Assembly: GCA_030597485.1 (NCBI GenBank)
Contig: JAUVRU010000152.1
Location: forward strand, 1-6,066
Direction of reading: 5' to 3'
Length of the DNA: 6,066 nt
From: Anaerolineae bacterium
GTDB lineage: Bacteria; Chloroflexota; Anaerolineae; 4572-78; NAK82
Position 1 is the first letter of the stretch, and the number at the start of each line of letters is the position of its first letter. The position numbers and the translations under genes were made by a program. Under the pieces are notes generated by a model. The model searched no databases, was not told the DNA's origin, and worked only from the letters and a program-made list of their open reading frames with translations. This document shows, one piece after another, positions 1 to 6,024 of the stretch.

Positions 1-77
1 ATCCGTCGCTGGTGGCAGATTCCGTTGACGAAGCCTTCAGCAAGTACCTGGCTTGGGACGTCTATTATCACGTGTGA
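1..77 (+). CDS. C-terminal end of an unidentified protein (5' end outside window)
   Basis: The frame starting at position 3 is open from the window edge to a TGA at 75-77 and encodes about 24 residues ending AFSKYLAWDVYYHV. The other two plus frames look less protein-like: one stops almost at once (TGA at 26-28), and the third runs into the repeat-bearing gap. The amino-acid mix, with acidic and aromatic residues, resembles a real C-terminus. No family can be named from so short a piece. The gene converges on the histidine kinase operon, whose stop codon is 70 bp away, with a hairpin between them. It could also be a chance open frame, since only the last 75 bases are visible. Confidence 0.5.
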   Translation, partial: PSLVADSVDEAFSKYLAWDVYYHV

Positions 78-101
78 GGCGTGCACGTGCAGGCCTCGCG
101 T

Positions 102-134
102 AGGCTTCCGAAGTCTTCCAGACTTCGGCCGCCT
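102..134. terminator. Two-step hairpin between convergent genes, possible bidirectional terminator or repeat element
   Basis: A perfect 8 bp stem (108-115 CCGAAGTC with 121-128 GACTTCGG) closes a 5 nt loop. After a 2x2 internal loop the stem continues with 4 more pairs (102-105 AGGC with 131-134 GCCT). It sits between the stop at 77 (plus strand) and the stop at 148 (minus strand), where a shared terminator would be expected. There is no T-tract on either strand, so it is not a canonical intrinsic terminator. It contains the 10-mer CTTCCGAAGT (105-114), which recurs twice in the tdh-kbl divergent region, so it may be a dispersed repeat that happens to lie here. Confidence 0.45.
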
Positions 135-147
135 GCCCCACCCCCGC

Positions 148-2295
148 TCAGCCGAGCGCTCTGCGTAACCTCAGGGTCACGCAGGTGCCGACACCGGGCT
201 CGCTTTCCACCGAGATGTCGCCGCCGAAACTCTCCACCTGAGCCCGGGTCCACCACAGGCCCAGCCCGTGGGCCGGCGCATATGGGTCGCCGGGCGTTGC
301 CTCTTCCGGTTCGAAGATCGAATCGAGACGCCACGGCTCAATGCCCTGCCCTGCGTCCCGTACCCGAACGATCACCCAGCGGTCATCGTCGGCCGTATCT
401 GCCGCCACCACCAGGCTGCCTCCGCGGGGCATTGTTTTGCGGGCGTTGTCAAACAGGTTCCAGAAGACGTTAGCCAGCCGGTCGTTGGCGATGACCCGGA
501 GCGTCTCATCCGGCAACAACAGCTTGACCTGGACGTCCTCTCCCAGTCCCGCCCGGTGCAACGCTTCATCGATGGCCGCCTTCAAGGGCATCGGGGCTAA
601 CCGGGCGTTCCTTCCATGCGCCGCCGAGCGCAGCTCCTGAATGGTCGTCTTGGCCGCGCTGAGATCGCCCTCCACCCGTTCCACGAATCGCTCCAAATAG
701 GGATACCGGGTGGACGCCTCAGCGTAGAATGGTTTCCGCTTCAACAGGTCAATCTGCATGCCGATGGCCCCCAGCGGATTGTTCAGGCGGTGCACGATAT
801 CTCCCGCCAGGCTTCCCATCTCAGCCAGTTTTTGGCTCTCAAACCTTCGGGTCCGGTCTATGGCCACGGCCGCCTGGCCGGCAAAAGCCTCCAGGATGCG
901 GGCGTGATCCAATGTGAATGCCGCTGGAATGGCGCTCTCAATGTTGAGAACACCTATGGTTTCCTCACCAATGATCAGGGGCACGGCCAGCTCGCTCTTC
1001 ATCTCCTCACCCAGATAGCGCTGGTAGTCCGGGTCTTGGGCTACATCGGCCACATAGTGCGGCGTTTCAGCCCGCAGGGTCCGGCCGGTAACCGATTTGT
1101 GGAGGGCCACGCGGGTGCCAATGTGCTCACTGCCAGTGGTCTGCTCGATGATCAGGTCATCCTCGTCAGGGCGCAGGATCTGGCCAAAGGTGGTGTCGAC
1201 ACCCGCCAGCGCCTGGTGCAAGAGGTCCATCAGCAGTTCAGGATTCAATGAAGACAGGCCTTCAACAAAGCGGTCAGCGTTCAGTTGGGCAAACCCCAGC
1301 AGATCCTGGCGCTGCTGTGACGTGAAACCGGATAGTCTGGGAGTCTCGACATTCAGCACGCCAATGATGGCATCACCCGACCACAGCGGTACCGCGTACT
1401 CGGCGTGCATGCCCGACTTGTCTGTCTCCAGCGCCCGCTTGTAGCGAGGTCGAACGGTAGCCCGACGAACCAGGTCACCCTTCCACCCAGTTTCGCCCGG
1501 CATCAGGTTCACCACCAAGTAGTCGGGCGTGGCAACGTCGGGCACGATGATCGGTTTGCATTCCTGAAGCGCCAGGCCACAAATGCTGTCGTTCACGTCT
1601 ACCGTCAGATTCAAATCCACCGGCGGCCTGTTCGTGGTGTAGCGAACGGCCAGCTGATCCCCCTCGCGCAGCAACACCTGCCCATACTCACCCTGCACCA
1701 TGGCGAGCGCGTGAGCCAGAACCGACCGGACCACCGCGTCCATCTCAGTCTGTCTGGAAAGATCGAGGCCAACACTGCTGAGGGCAGCCGCCTCCTGTCT
1801 CGACCGCGCCAGGGCGACAGCTACCGCCACGTGTCCGCTCAACAGCCTCAGCGCCTCCAGGTGACGCGCCTCAAAGGCTCCCTCGCGATCGCTTTCAATG
1901 TTGAAAGCCCCAATAGGATCGTCCCCGATCAGCAGGGGAAAGACCAGCTCGCTGCGCATCGCCCGCCCAGAAGGCGATTTGTAGATGTGTTTGAAGTCCT
2001 CCGGCATGGTTGCCAGATTGGGAACGTTGATGGCGTCCCTGCGCAGCATGCTTTGTCCGCTGAGGCAGTCATTGATCAGGAAGCGTCGCCCCACGTCGTC
2101 GGCGTGGCGCTTGTCGGCAGCAACGATCTCAACCCAGTCACCGTCCTTGAGCAGCAACCAGCCAACGTCGAACTCCAGCAAGCCCAATGTCTGATCCAAC
2201 ACGTACTGGAAGAAGTCAACCAGTTCGATGCCAGGTTGCAGCAGTTCCTGCATAAGTTTCTGGGTGACTCGTATCAGCGCGCCTTGTTCAAGCAT
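148..2295 (-). CDS. Soluble sensor histidine kinase with three tandem GAF domains
   Basis: The protein has 715 residues from the ATG at 2295. It should autophosphorylate on a histidine in response to a cytoplasmic signal and pass the phosphate to a receiver protein, most simply the one encoded just upstream. No membrane segment or signal peptide is visible. Three GAF-type units (about 20-165, 180-345 and 350-480) each carry the closing motif P-L-x-x-G-x-x-x-I-G-x-x-N-(I/V)-E (around 120-134, 303-317 and 439-453). The second has extra residues at about 260-297. The kinase core follows: H-box HRLNNPLGAI with His502, N-box with Asn613 and Asn617, G1 box DAGQG (647-651), F-box IFEP (660-663) and G2 box HGLGL (677-681). 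His502 is followed by Arg, not the usual acidic residue. Start choice: ATGCTTGA places this ATG 8 bp inside the end of the receiver gene, typical of translational coupling. An upstream TTG/ATG pair (2346/2343) lies in the receiver C-terminus and lacks a ribosome site. GAF ligand unknown. Confidence 0.92.
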   Translation of the reverse strand: MLEQGALIRVTQKLMQELLQPGIELVDFFQYVLDQTLGLLEFDVGWLLLKDGDWVEIVAADKRHADDVGRRFLINDCLSGQSMLRRDAINVPNLATMPEDFKHIYKSPSGRAMRSELVFPLLIGDDPIGAFNIESDREGAFEARHLEALRLLSGHVAVAVALARSRQEAAALSSVGLDLSRQTEMDAVVRSVLAHALAMVQGEYGQVLLREGDQLAVRYTTNRPPVDLNLTVDVNDSICGLALQECKPIIVPDVATPDYLVVNLMPGETGWKGDLVRRATVRPRYKRALETDKSGMHAEYAVPLWSGDAIIGVLNVETPRLSGFTSQQRQDLLGFAQLNADRFVEGLSSLNPELLMDLLHQALAGVDTTFGQILRPDEDDLIIEQTTGSEHIGTRVALHKSVTGRTLRAETPHYVADVAQDPDYQRYLGEEMKSELAVPLIIGEETIGVLNIESAIPAAFTLDHARILEAFAGQAAVAIDRTRRFESQKLAEMGSLAGDIVHRLNNPLGAIGMQIDLLKRKPFYAEASTRYPYLERFVERVEGDLSAAKTTIQELRSAAHGRNARLAPMPLKAAIDEALHRAGLGEDVQVKLLLPDETLRVIANDRLANVFWNLFDNARKTMPRGGSLVVAADTADDDRWVIVRVRDAGQGIEPWRLDSIFEPEEATPGDPYAPAHGLGLWWTRAQVESFGGDISVESEPGVGTCVTLRLRRALG

Positions 2296-3208
2296 GGCTG
2301 GACGTGCCTGCCCTCCTGGGGGGTGGCGGGTTGAAGTTGGCATCAAATGACTTATTGGTTACCAGGCATACCAGACCCTCGAAATGAGGGGATGACTGGC
2401 GCAGTATGGCTTCGCCCGTCTCCGCGCCCTCCCAGCTGGCGCCAACCGGTGCCTGGCTGACCGATTCCTCAAAATGCTCGCGTCTTCCCACCCGGGCTAT
2501 CACCGGCTTCCCCAGTGCCCGGCTCCAGGCATACCCCTCAACCGCCATCGTCTTGCCGGAATCATCGAGGATGGAGACGACGTTTCGGCTGCCGTGCAGC
2601 CAGGGAAAGAGCGGGCGACACAAGCGGCCCAGGAATGGTCTCAGCTCCACCAGCCCGGCCCCTCCCAAATCGGTTTGCATATGTCGACTGGACAAGCCCC
2701 TGAAGAGGTGGAAGGGCGATTTCAGCCACTTTCTGTTGTTGGAGATGCGTCTGGCCTCCAGAACGGCCTGGTCAATCCGCGCCAGGCTCTCGGTCAGCGA
2801 TCCCGACTTATCGATGGTGCCCTTGATGAAGGCCGCAGACTTGTACTGCCTGGCCAGATCATCCGGGCTGAGCTCTCGCTTGGCGACAAAATCGAAGACG
2901 CTGTAGGCCCTGAAACTGGGCAGCATGTCTGCCGTCGCGTGAGCGGACGAAACAATGGCGACGGTCCCCTCGTCGAGCTCCCAAATCCGCTGCAGCACAT
3001 CAAGGCCCTCCACGTTGTCCCGGTCGTCCGGATCCAGCCTGATGTCCACGACCGCCACGTGGAAGAACTGCTGGTTCAGGCAATCCAGTGCAGATGTCAT
3101 GTCTGACGCAATGTGAACAGCGTACGCGCTTTCGCTCAATGCCTCTTCATAGATGGCACACCAGCTGGGACTGTCATCCACCACCAGGATGTTGATGTTG
3201 TCTTCCAT
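2288..3208 (-). CDS. Response-regulator receiver domain fused to an unrecognised C-terminal domain
   Basis: The protein has 306 residues. Residues 5-115 are a CheY-like receiver: acidic pair Asp11/Asp12, phospho-acceptor Asp55 in AVVDIRL, Ser88 followed by Ala89 in the switch position, and Lys110 in FVAKREL. The loop after Asp55 (LDPDDRDNVEGLDVL) is several residues longer than in typical regulators. Residues 112-160 look helical and charged, like a linker. Residues 165-306 form a second region with segments such as RNVVSILDDSGKTM and GKPVIARVGRREHF, and a proline-rich tail (PPPPRRAG). I do not recognise this region: no helix-turn-helix, winged-helix, AAA+, GGDEF, EAL or HD-type motif is visible. 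AGGAGG ends 5 nt before the ATG and overlaps the tdh stop codon. The stop lies inside the kinase start (ATGCTTGA). The kinase is the expected phosphate donor. Output could be protein-protein or enzymatic rather than DNA binding. Confidence 0.88.
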   Translation of the reverse strand: MEDNINILVVDDSPSWCAIYEEALSESAYAVHIASDMTSALDCLNQQFFHVAVVDIRLDPDDRDNVEGLDVLQRIWELDEGTVAIVSSAHATADMLPSFRAYSVFDFVAKRELSPDDLARQYKSAAFIKGTIDKSGSLTESLARIDQAVLEARRISNNRKWLKSPFHLFRGLSSRHMQTDLGGAGLVELRPFLGRLCRPLFPWLHGSRNVVSILDDSGKTMAVEGYAWSRALGKPVIARVGRREHFEESVSQAPVGASWEGAETGEAILRQSSPHFEGLVCLVTNKSFDANFNPPPPRRAGTSSHA

Positions 3209-3220
3209 TGTCTCCTCCTA
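3209..3220 (-). promoter_or_regulatory. Ribosome binding site of the receiver gene overlapping the tdh stop codon
   Basis: Read on the minus strand, the junction is TAGGAGGAGACAATG. The tdh stop TAG supplies the first bases of the AGGAGG Shine-Dalgarno sequence, followed by 5 nt and the ATG. This fixes the receiver start at 3208. It also implies that ribosomes finishing tdh can reinitiate on the receiver gene, tying synthesis of the signalling protein to synthesis of the enzyme. Confidence 0.8.
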
Positions 3221-4300
3221 CCGGGGCAGATTCTGTGAGTCGGGATAGAGAACGACCTTGGCGGCCTGTCCTCGCTTGAGCAGATCAAAACCCTCCTCGA
3301 ATCGTTCCAGGGGCAGGTAGTGGGTGATGAGCACGTCGAGCTGCACCGCTCGCGACTCAAGCAGGTGACAGGCCTTGAACCATGTCTCATAGAGATGACG
3401 TCCATAGATGCCGTGGAAGGTAGCGCCCTTGAGCACCAGGTGATTGGCCCAATCGAATTCGACGGGCTGACTCGGCAGCCCCAGGGCGACGAAGTCCCCG
3501 CCGTTCTTGAGGACGGTCCCTGCATCGGCGATGGCCGTGGGGTGCCCGGACATCTCTAAGACGACATCAATGCCCAAGCCGTCTGTGGCTTCGAAGATCC
3601 GTTCGGTGACATCCGGCCGGGTGGCGTCCAGCACCAGGTCCTCCGTCTCACGCCGATTGTCTGAGTGAATGGCCAACACCTGGGAGGCCAGCTGCCGTCG
3701 GAACCCGTGAACCTCGGTGGCGATCACCTTGCCGGCGCCAGCGGCCTTGGCAACGGCCAGCGACATCAAGCCTTGGGGCCCACAGCCGGTGACCAGCACG
3801 GTCTTGCCAAACAGGTCAACACAGAGGGCGGTATCCAGCGCGTTGCCAAAGGGCTCGATGAAGGCAGCCACCTCTATGGACAGACCCGGTGGCTTGACGA
3901 AGGCATTCTCAGCCGGGATGGCGACATACTCGGCGAAGCCACCCGGCCGATCGAAGCCGATTCCGGAGACCTCCTGGCATATGTGAGGCAACCCGTTCAG
4001 GCAGTAGAAACAGGTACCGCACACCACGTGACTCTCGGCCGCGACGATATCTCCCACCGCCAGGGTAGTGACTTGTGACCCCACCGTCTCTATCACCCCA
4101 CAGAATTCGTGCCCGGTGACCATACCATCGGGGACTCTCTCGCGGAACACAGGGTCGTTGCCATAGATATGGAGGTCGCTGCCACAGATTGAGGCTGCCA
4201 ACACCCGCACCAGGACCTCATCGGGGCCAATCTCCGGGCTGGGCGCATCGGTAACCAGCTTCAGGCCCACCTCTCCATAGGGTTTTGTCAGGGCTTTCAT
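3218..4300 (-). CDS. tdh: L-threonine 3-dehydrogenase, zinc-dependent MDR family
   Basis: The protein has 360 residues, somewhat longer than the E. coli enzyme (341). It oxidises L-threonine with NAD+ to 2-amino-3-ketobutyrate in the cytoplasm. Catalytic zinc ligands are seen at Cys39 (ICGSDLHIY) and His64-Glu65 (GHEF). The structural zinc lobe has Cys94, 97, 100 and 108, and His91 matches the position E. coli Tdh uses for threonine specificity. EPFGNA is at 149-154, and the Rossmann loop GCGPQG is at 172-177. [12 protein letters not shown] near the C-terminus is diagnostic for threonine dehydrogenases over sorbitol or butanediol dehydrogenases. The start MKAL matches the family N-terminus. 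The reading frame stays open up to an ATG at 4465, but that stretch crosses the promoter and palindromes. The Shine-Dalgarno site is weak (AGAGAGAA about 5 nt upstream). It is first gene of an operon with the receiver and kinase genes, and divergent from kbl, which uses its product. A generic zinc alcohol dehydrogenase is the only real alternative. Confidence 0.93.
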   Translation of the reverse strand: MKALTKPYGEVGLKLVTDAPSPEIGPDEVLVRVLAASICGSDLHIYGNDPVFRERVPDGMVTGHEFCGVIETVGSQVTTLAVGDIVAAESHVVCGTCFYCLNGLPHICQEVSGIGFDRPGGFAEYVAIPAENAFVKPPGLSIEVAAFIEPFGNALDTALCVDLFGKTVLVTGCGPQGLMSLAVAKAAGAGKVIATEVHGFRRQLASQVLAIHSDNRRETEDLVLDATRPDVTERIFEATDGLGIDVVLEMSGHPTAIADAGTVLKNGGDFVALGLPSQPVEFDWANHLVLKGATFHGIYGRHLYETWFKACHLLESRAVQLDVLITHYLPLERFEEGFDLLKRGQAAKVVLYPDSQNLPR

Positions 4301-4357
4301 CAGGTTCTCTCTGGATGCCTCCCAGTTCCTGTAGTTTGTCTTGCGGCCAACCAGGCC

Positions 4358-4386
4358 ATTATGGCAGAGGCTCGAAGCCTGCTCAA
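4358..4386 (-). promoter_or_regulatory. Predicted sigma70-type promoter of the tdh operon
   Basis: On the minus strand there is TTGAGC (4386-4381, 4 of 6 to the -35 consensus), exactly 17 bp of spacer, then CATAAT (4363-4358, 5 of 6 to the -10 consensus) preceded by TGC, which makes an extended -10. Transcription would start near 4351, giving a leader of about 50 nt before the tdh ATG at 4300. It is the best promoter match in the gap. Confidence 0.65.
4368..4380. promoter_or_regulatory. Palindrome in the spacer of the tdh promoter, candidate operator
   Basis: AGGCT-CGA-AGCCT, 5 bp perfect arms around 3 bp, fills most of the 17 bp between the predicted -35 and -10 of the tdh promoter. A protein bound here would block RNA polymerase. 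The arms are short, so chance occurrence is possible. No regulator can be assigned. Confidence 0.35.
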
Positions 4387-4430
4387 GCGGGCTGTGTTCC
4401 ATGGTGCGTTCGGATTGGGGGCGAGTATCC

Positions 4431-4445
4431 AGACTTCCGAAGTTT
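4431..4445. repeat. 15 bp near-palindrome, left copy of an inverted pair
   Basis: AGACTTCCGAAGTTT, with the perfect core ACTTC-C-GAAGT at 4433-4443. It is the exact reverse complement of 4515-4529, and the two centres (4438, 4522) are 84 bp apart. The 10-mer CTTCCGAAGT in it also occurs at 105-114. The copy lies about 45 bp upstream of the predicted tdh -35. It is either a protein-binding site or a member of a dispersed palindromic repeat family. Confidence 0.75.
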
Positions 4446-4514
4446 TCGTGTTCGCCTGCATCCATTCAGGCTGGCTTGAGACCAAGTCTGGCGACAGAAC
4501 CGGTGAGTGCAAGC

Positions 4515-4529
4515 AAACTTCGGAAGTCT
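4515..4529. repeat. 15 bp near-palindrome, right copy of an inverted pair
   Basis: AAACTTCGGAAGTCT, with the core ACTTC-G-GAAGT at 4517-4527, is the exact reverse complement of 4431-4445. It lies about 40 bp upstream of the candidate kbl -35, so the two copies are placed almost symmetrically with respect to the two divergent promoters. Confidence 0.75.
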
Positions 4530-4566
4530 TTGCCCCAAGAATCGAGCGTATCCACATTCCAGGCGG

Positions 4567-4602
4567 TTGCGTGATTGACCCAAATCGACTACATTATATC
4601 AC
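4567..4602 (+). promoter_or_regulatory. Weak candidate promoter of kbl
   Basis: Two readings are possible. One is TTGCGT (4567-4572), 17 bp, TACATT (4590-4595). The other is TTGACC (4575-4580), 16 bp, TATCAC (4597-4602). This is an AT-rich patch (ACTACATTATATCACAAA) in an otherwise GC-rich gap, just before the kbl ribosome site. Neither reading is a strong match, so kbl may need an activator or use another sigma factor. Confidence 0.35.
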
Positions 4603-4612
4603 AAACCCCAGA

Positions 4613-4618
4613 AAGGAG
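4613..4618 (+). promoter_or_regulatory. Ribosome binding site of kbl
   Basis: AAGGAG ends 6 nt before the ATG at 4625. This strong, well-spaced site decides the kbl start against the ATG at 4361, from which the same frame stays open. Confidence 0.85.
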
Positions 4619-4624
4619 ACTCAC

Positions 4625-5809
4625 ATGACCGACAAATTGGCCTGGATTGACAAAGCGCTGCAGGAGCTGCGCGAGAAGAACCTGTATACCACCATTCGCA
4701 CCATCGAATCGCCGCAAGGGGCATGGCTACAAGTGGATGGCAGGCGAGTGCTGAACTTCTGCTCGAACAACTACCTGGGACTGGCCAACGATCCCCGACT
4801 GGTGCAGGCGGCCAAGGAAGCGTGTGACCGGCAAGGGGTAGGGCCAGCGGCGGTACGCACCATCGCCGGCACCCTCCAGCTGCACGTGGAGCTGGAAAAA
4901 CGACTGGCGGAGTTCAAGGAAGCGGAAGCAGCTATCTTATTCCAGTCCGGTTTCAGTGCCAACCTGGGGACCATCCCCGCATTGGTGGGCAAGGATGACG
5001 CCATCTTCTCCGACGAACTGAACCACGCCAGCATCATTGACGGATGCCGGTTGAGCCGGGCAAAAACCATCCGCTACGCTCACAACGATGCAGCGTCCCT
5101 GCGAGCCGAGCTCGCGGAAAACCGCAGTTCATACAAGCGAGCATTGATAGTCACCGATGGCGTGTTCAGCATGGACGGTGACATCGCACCCTTGCCCGAC
5201 CTGACCGACCTGGCGGACGCCTTTGACTGTCTGATGATGGTGGACGACGCCCACGGCGAGGGTGTCCTGGGCCACGGCGGACGGGGCATCGTGCATCACT
5301 TTGGCCTTCAAGGTCGGGTGGACGTGGAAATGGGCACCATGTCCAAAGCGTTCGGGGTGGTGGGTGGCTACGTGGCCGGCAAGAGCACCATCGTGGAATG
5401 GCTGCACCAGCGCGGCCGGCCATTTCTCTTCTCCTCCGCAATGACCGTTCCCGATACAGCCGCCTGCCTGGCGTCAGTGTCTATCCTGGAGGAGAGCACA
5501 GAGCTGGTGGACCGCCTGTGGCAGAACACCCGCGATTTCAAGGACCAGATGCAGTCCCTGGGCTTTGACATCGGTCGCAGCGCCACCCCCATCACGCCCA
5601 TCATGCTGAAGGAGGAGACGCTGACGCAGGAATTCAGCCAGCGCCTGTTCCAGGAGGGGCTGTTCGCCACCGCCATTGCTTATCCCACAGTGCCCATCGG
5701 CAAGGCCCGCATCCGGGTCATGATTTCTGCCTCCCACAGCGGCCAGGACCTGAATCGCGCCCTGGATATCTTCGCCCGCGTGGGACGAGAGCTGGAGGTC
5801 ATCAACTGA
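4625..5809 (+). CDS. kbl: 2-amino-3-ketobutyrate CoA ligase (glycine C-acetyltransferase)
   Basis: The protein has 394 residues, close to the E. coli enzyme (398). It is a PLP-dependent alpha-oxoamine synthase that joins CoA with 2-amino-3-ketobutyrate to give glycine and acetyl-CoA, the second step of threonine breakdown. Visible features are NNYLGLA at 48-54, RTIAGT at 78-83, the SGFSAN loop at 108-113, His134 in NHASIIDG (stacks on PLP), VDDAHGEG with Asp207 and His210 (PLP contacts), the Schiff-base Lys241 in GTMSKAFG, and [11 protein letters not shown] (361-371), which holds the substrate-binding arginine. The start follows AAGGAG at 6 nt spacing and matches the family N-terminus. Sequence alone separates Kbl poorly from its paralogue BioF, but divergence from tdh strongly favours Kbl. 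No frameshift or missing catalytic residue was seen. Confidence 0.93.
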   Translation: MTDKLAWIDKALQELREKNLYTTIRTIESPQGAWLQVDGRRVLNFCSNNYLGLANDPRLVQAAKEACDRQGVGPAAVRTIAGTLQLHVELEKRLAEFKEAEAAILFQSGFSANLGTIPALVGKDDAIFSDELNHASIIDGCRLSRAKTIRYAHNDAASLRAELAENRSSYKRALIVTDGVFSMDGDIAPLPDLTDLADAFDCLMMVDDAHGEGVLGHGGRGIVHHFGLQGRVDVEMGTMSKAFGVVGGYVAGKSTIVEWLHQRGRPFLFSSAMTVPDTAACLASVSILEESTELVDRLWQNTRDFKDQMQSLGFDIGRSATPITPIMLKEETLTQEFSQRLFQEGLFATAIAYPTVPIGKARIRVMISASHSGQDLNRALDIFARVGRELEVIN

Positions 5810-5815
5810 GGGACC

Positions 5816-5890
5816 GGCTGAGAACACGACCCCCGTTTGCACCCATCACGTGGAACCCGGACAACGCTGATTTGCCGCAGGTTCTCAGCC
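5816..5890. repeat. 10 bp perfect inverted repeat around a 55 nt loop after kbl
   Basis: GGCTGAGAAC (5816-5825) is the exact reverse complement of GTTCTCAGCC (5881-5890). The left arm begins 6 nt after the kbl stop, so the RNA could fold into a large stem-loop at the mRNA end. No T-tract follows, so it is not a standard intrinsic terminator. It may stabilise the 3' end or be the ends of a small insertion. Confidence 0.6.
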
Positions 5891-5922
5891 ATTCATGGCT
5901 CACCTGAAGTAACAGGGGTTTT

Positions 5923-6024
5923 ACCGCAGAGCACGCAGAGTTCGCGGAGATTTGATGAGATTTAGTAAGGTTTTCTCCCTGGCCTTCCGCCAGGACAGGC
6001 TGCGATCTCAGCGTTCTCGGCGGT
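5923..6024. mobile_element. MITE-like element with imperfect terminal inverted repeats
   Basis: The left end ACCGCAGAGCACGCAGAG (5923-5940) matches the reverse complement of the right end CTCAGCGTTCTCGGCGGT (6007-6024) at 15 of 18 positions. The roughly 100 bp unit encodes no protein and contains an inner hairpin (5978-5983 CCTGGC with 5989-5994 GCCAGG, 5 nt loop). The ACCGCAGAG-nACGCAGAG style of end resembles short non-coding repeats that I recall from many environmental bacterial genomes. That family assignment is from memory. No clear target-site duplication was found. The arms have diverged, so this copy looks old. Confidence 0.55.

Larger units (their letters stand above)
4301..4624. 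promoter_or_regulatory. Divergent control region between tdh and kbl
   Basis: This 324 bp gap has both start codons facing outward. It holds a good tdh promoter (4358-4386) with a 13 bp palindrome in its spacer, a weak kbl promoter candidate (about 4567-4602), and two inverted 15 bp near-palindromes (4431-4445 and 4515-4529) that sit upstream of both promoters. Open frames cross the gap on both strands as in-frame extensions of tdh and kbl, but they run through these elements and look non-coding. A small 5 bp hairpin (4454-4458 with 4467-4471) lies between the two near-palindromes. Confidence 0.75.

Noticed and set aside
69..94. CACGTG and GTGCAC palindromes near the end of the left partial gene
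   Set aside because: They are six-base palindromes, common by chance in GC-rich DNA. One lies within the coding end and neither is repeated elsewhere in a meaningful position.
616..1251. Plus-strand open frame of 211 codons opposite the kinase core and third GAF domain
   Set aside because: It is antisense to conserved H-box and GAF motifs and has no domain or ribosome site of its own.
1405..2334. Long plus-strand open frame (309 codons) opposite the kinase gene
   Set aside because: It is a mirror frame of a high-GC gene on the other strand. It has no recognisable domain, while the minus strand shows clear GAF motifs over the same bases.
2296..2346. Kinase start at the upstream TTG (2346) or ATG (2343)
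   Set aside because: These starts lie within the receiver coding end, have no ribosome site, and add a proline-rich stretch not expected before the GAF domain. ATGCTTGA at 2295 is a classic coupled start, although the nearest AGGAGG (2317-2312) is 16 nt away.
4301..4465. In-frame extension of tdh from an ATG at 4465
   Set aside because: The family starts at MKAL (4300), and the extension would translate the predicted promoter and one palindrome.
4361..4624. In-frame extension of kbl by 88 codons starting at an ATG at 4361
   Set aside because: It crosses the predicted tdh -10, both palindromes and the kbl promoter. The family N-terminus begins at 4625, where there is a strong ribosome site. 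The doubled QTSEVF in the translation is just the repeated palindrome being read.
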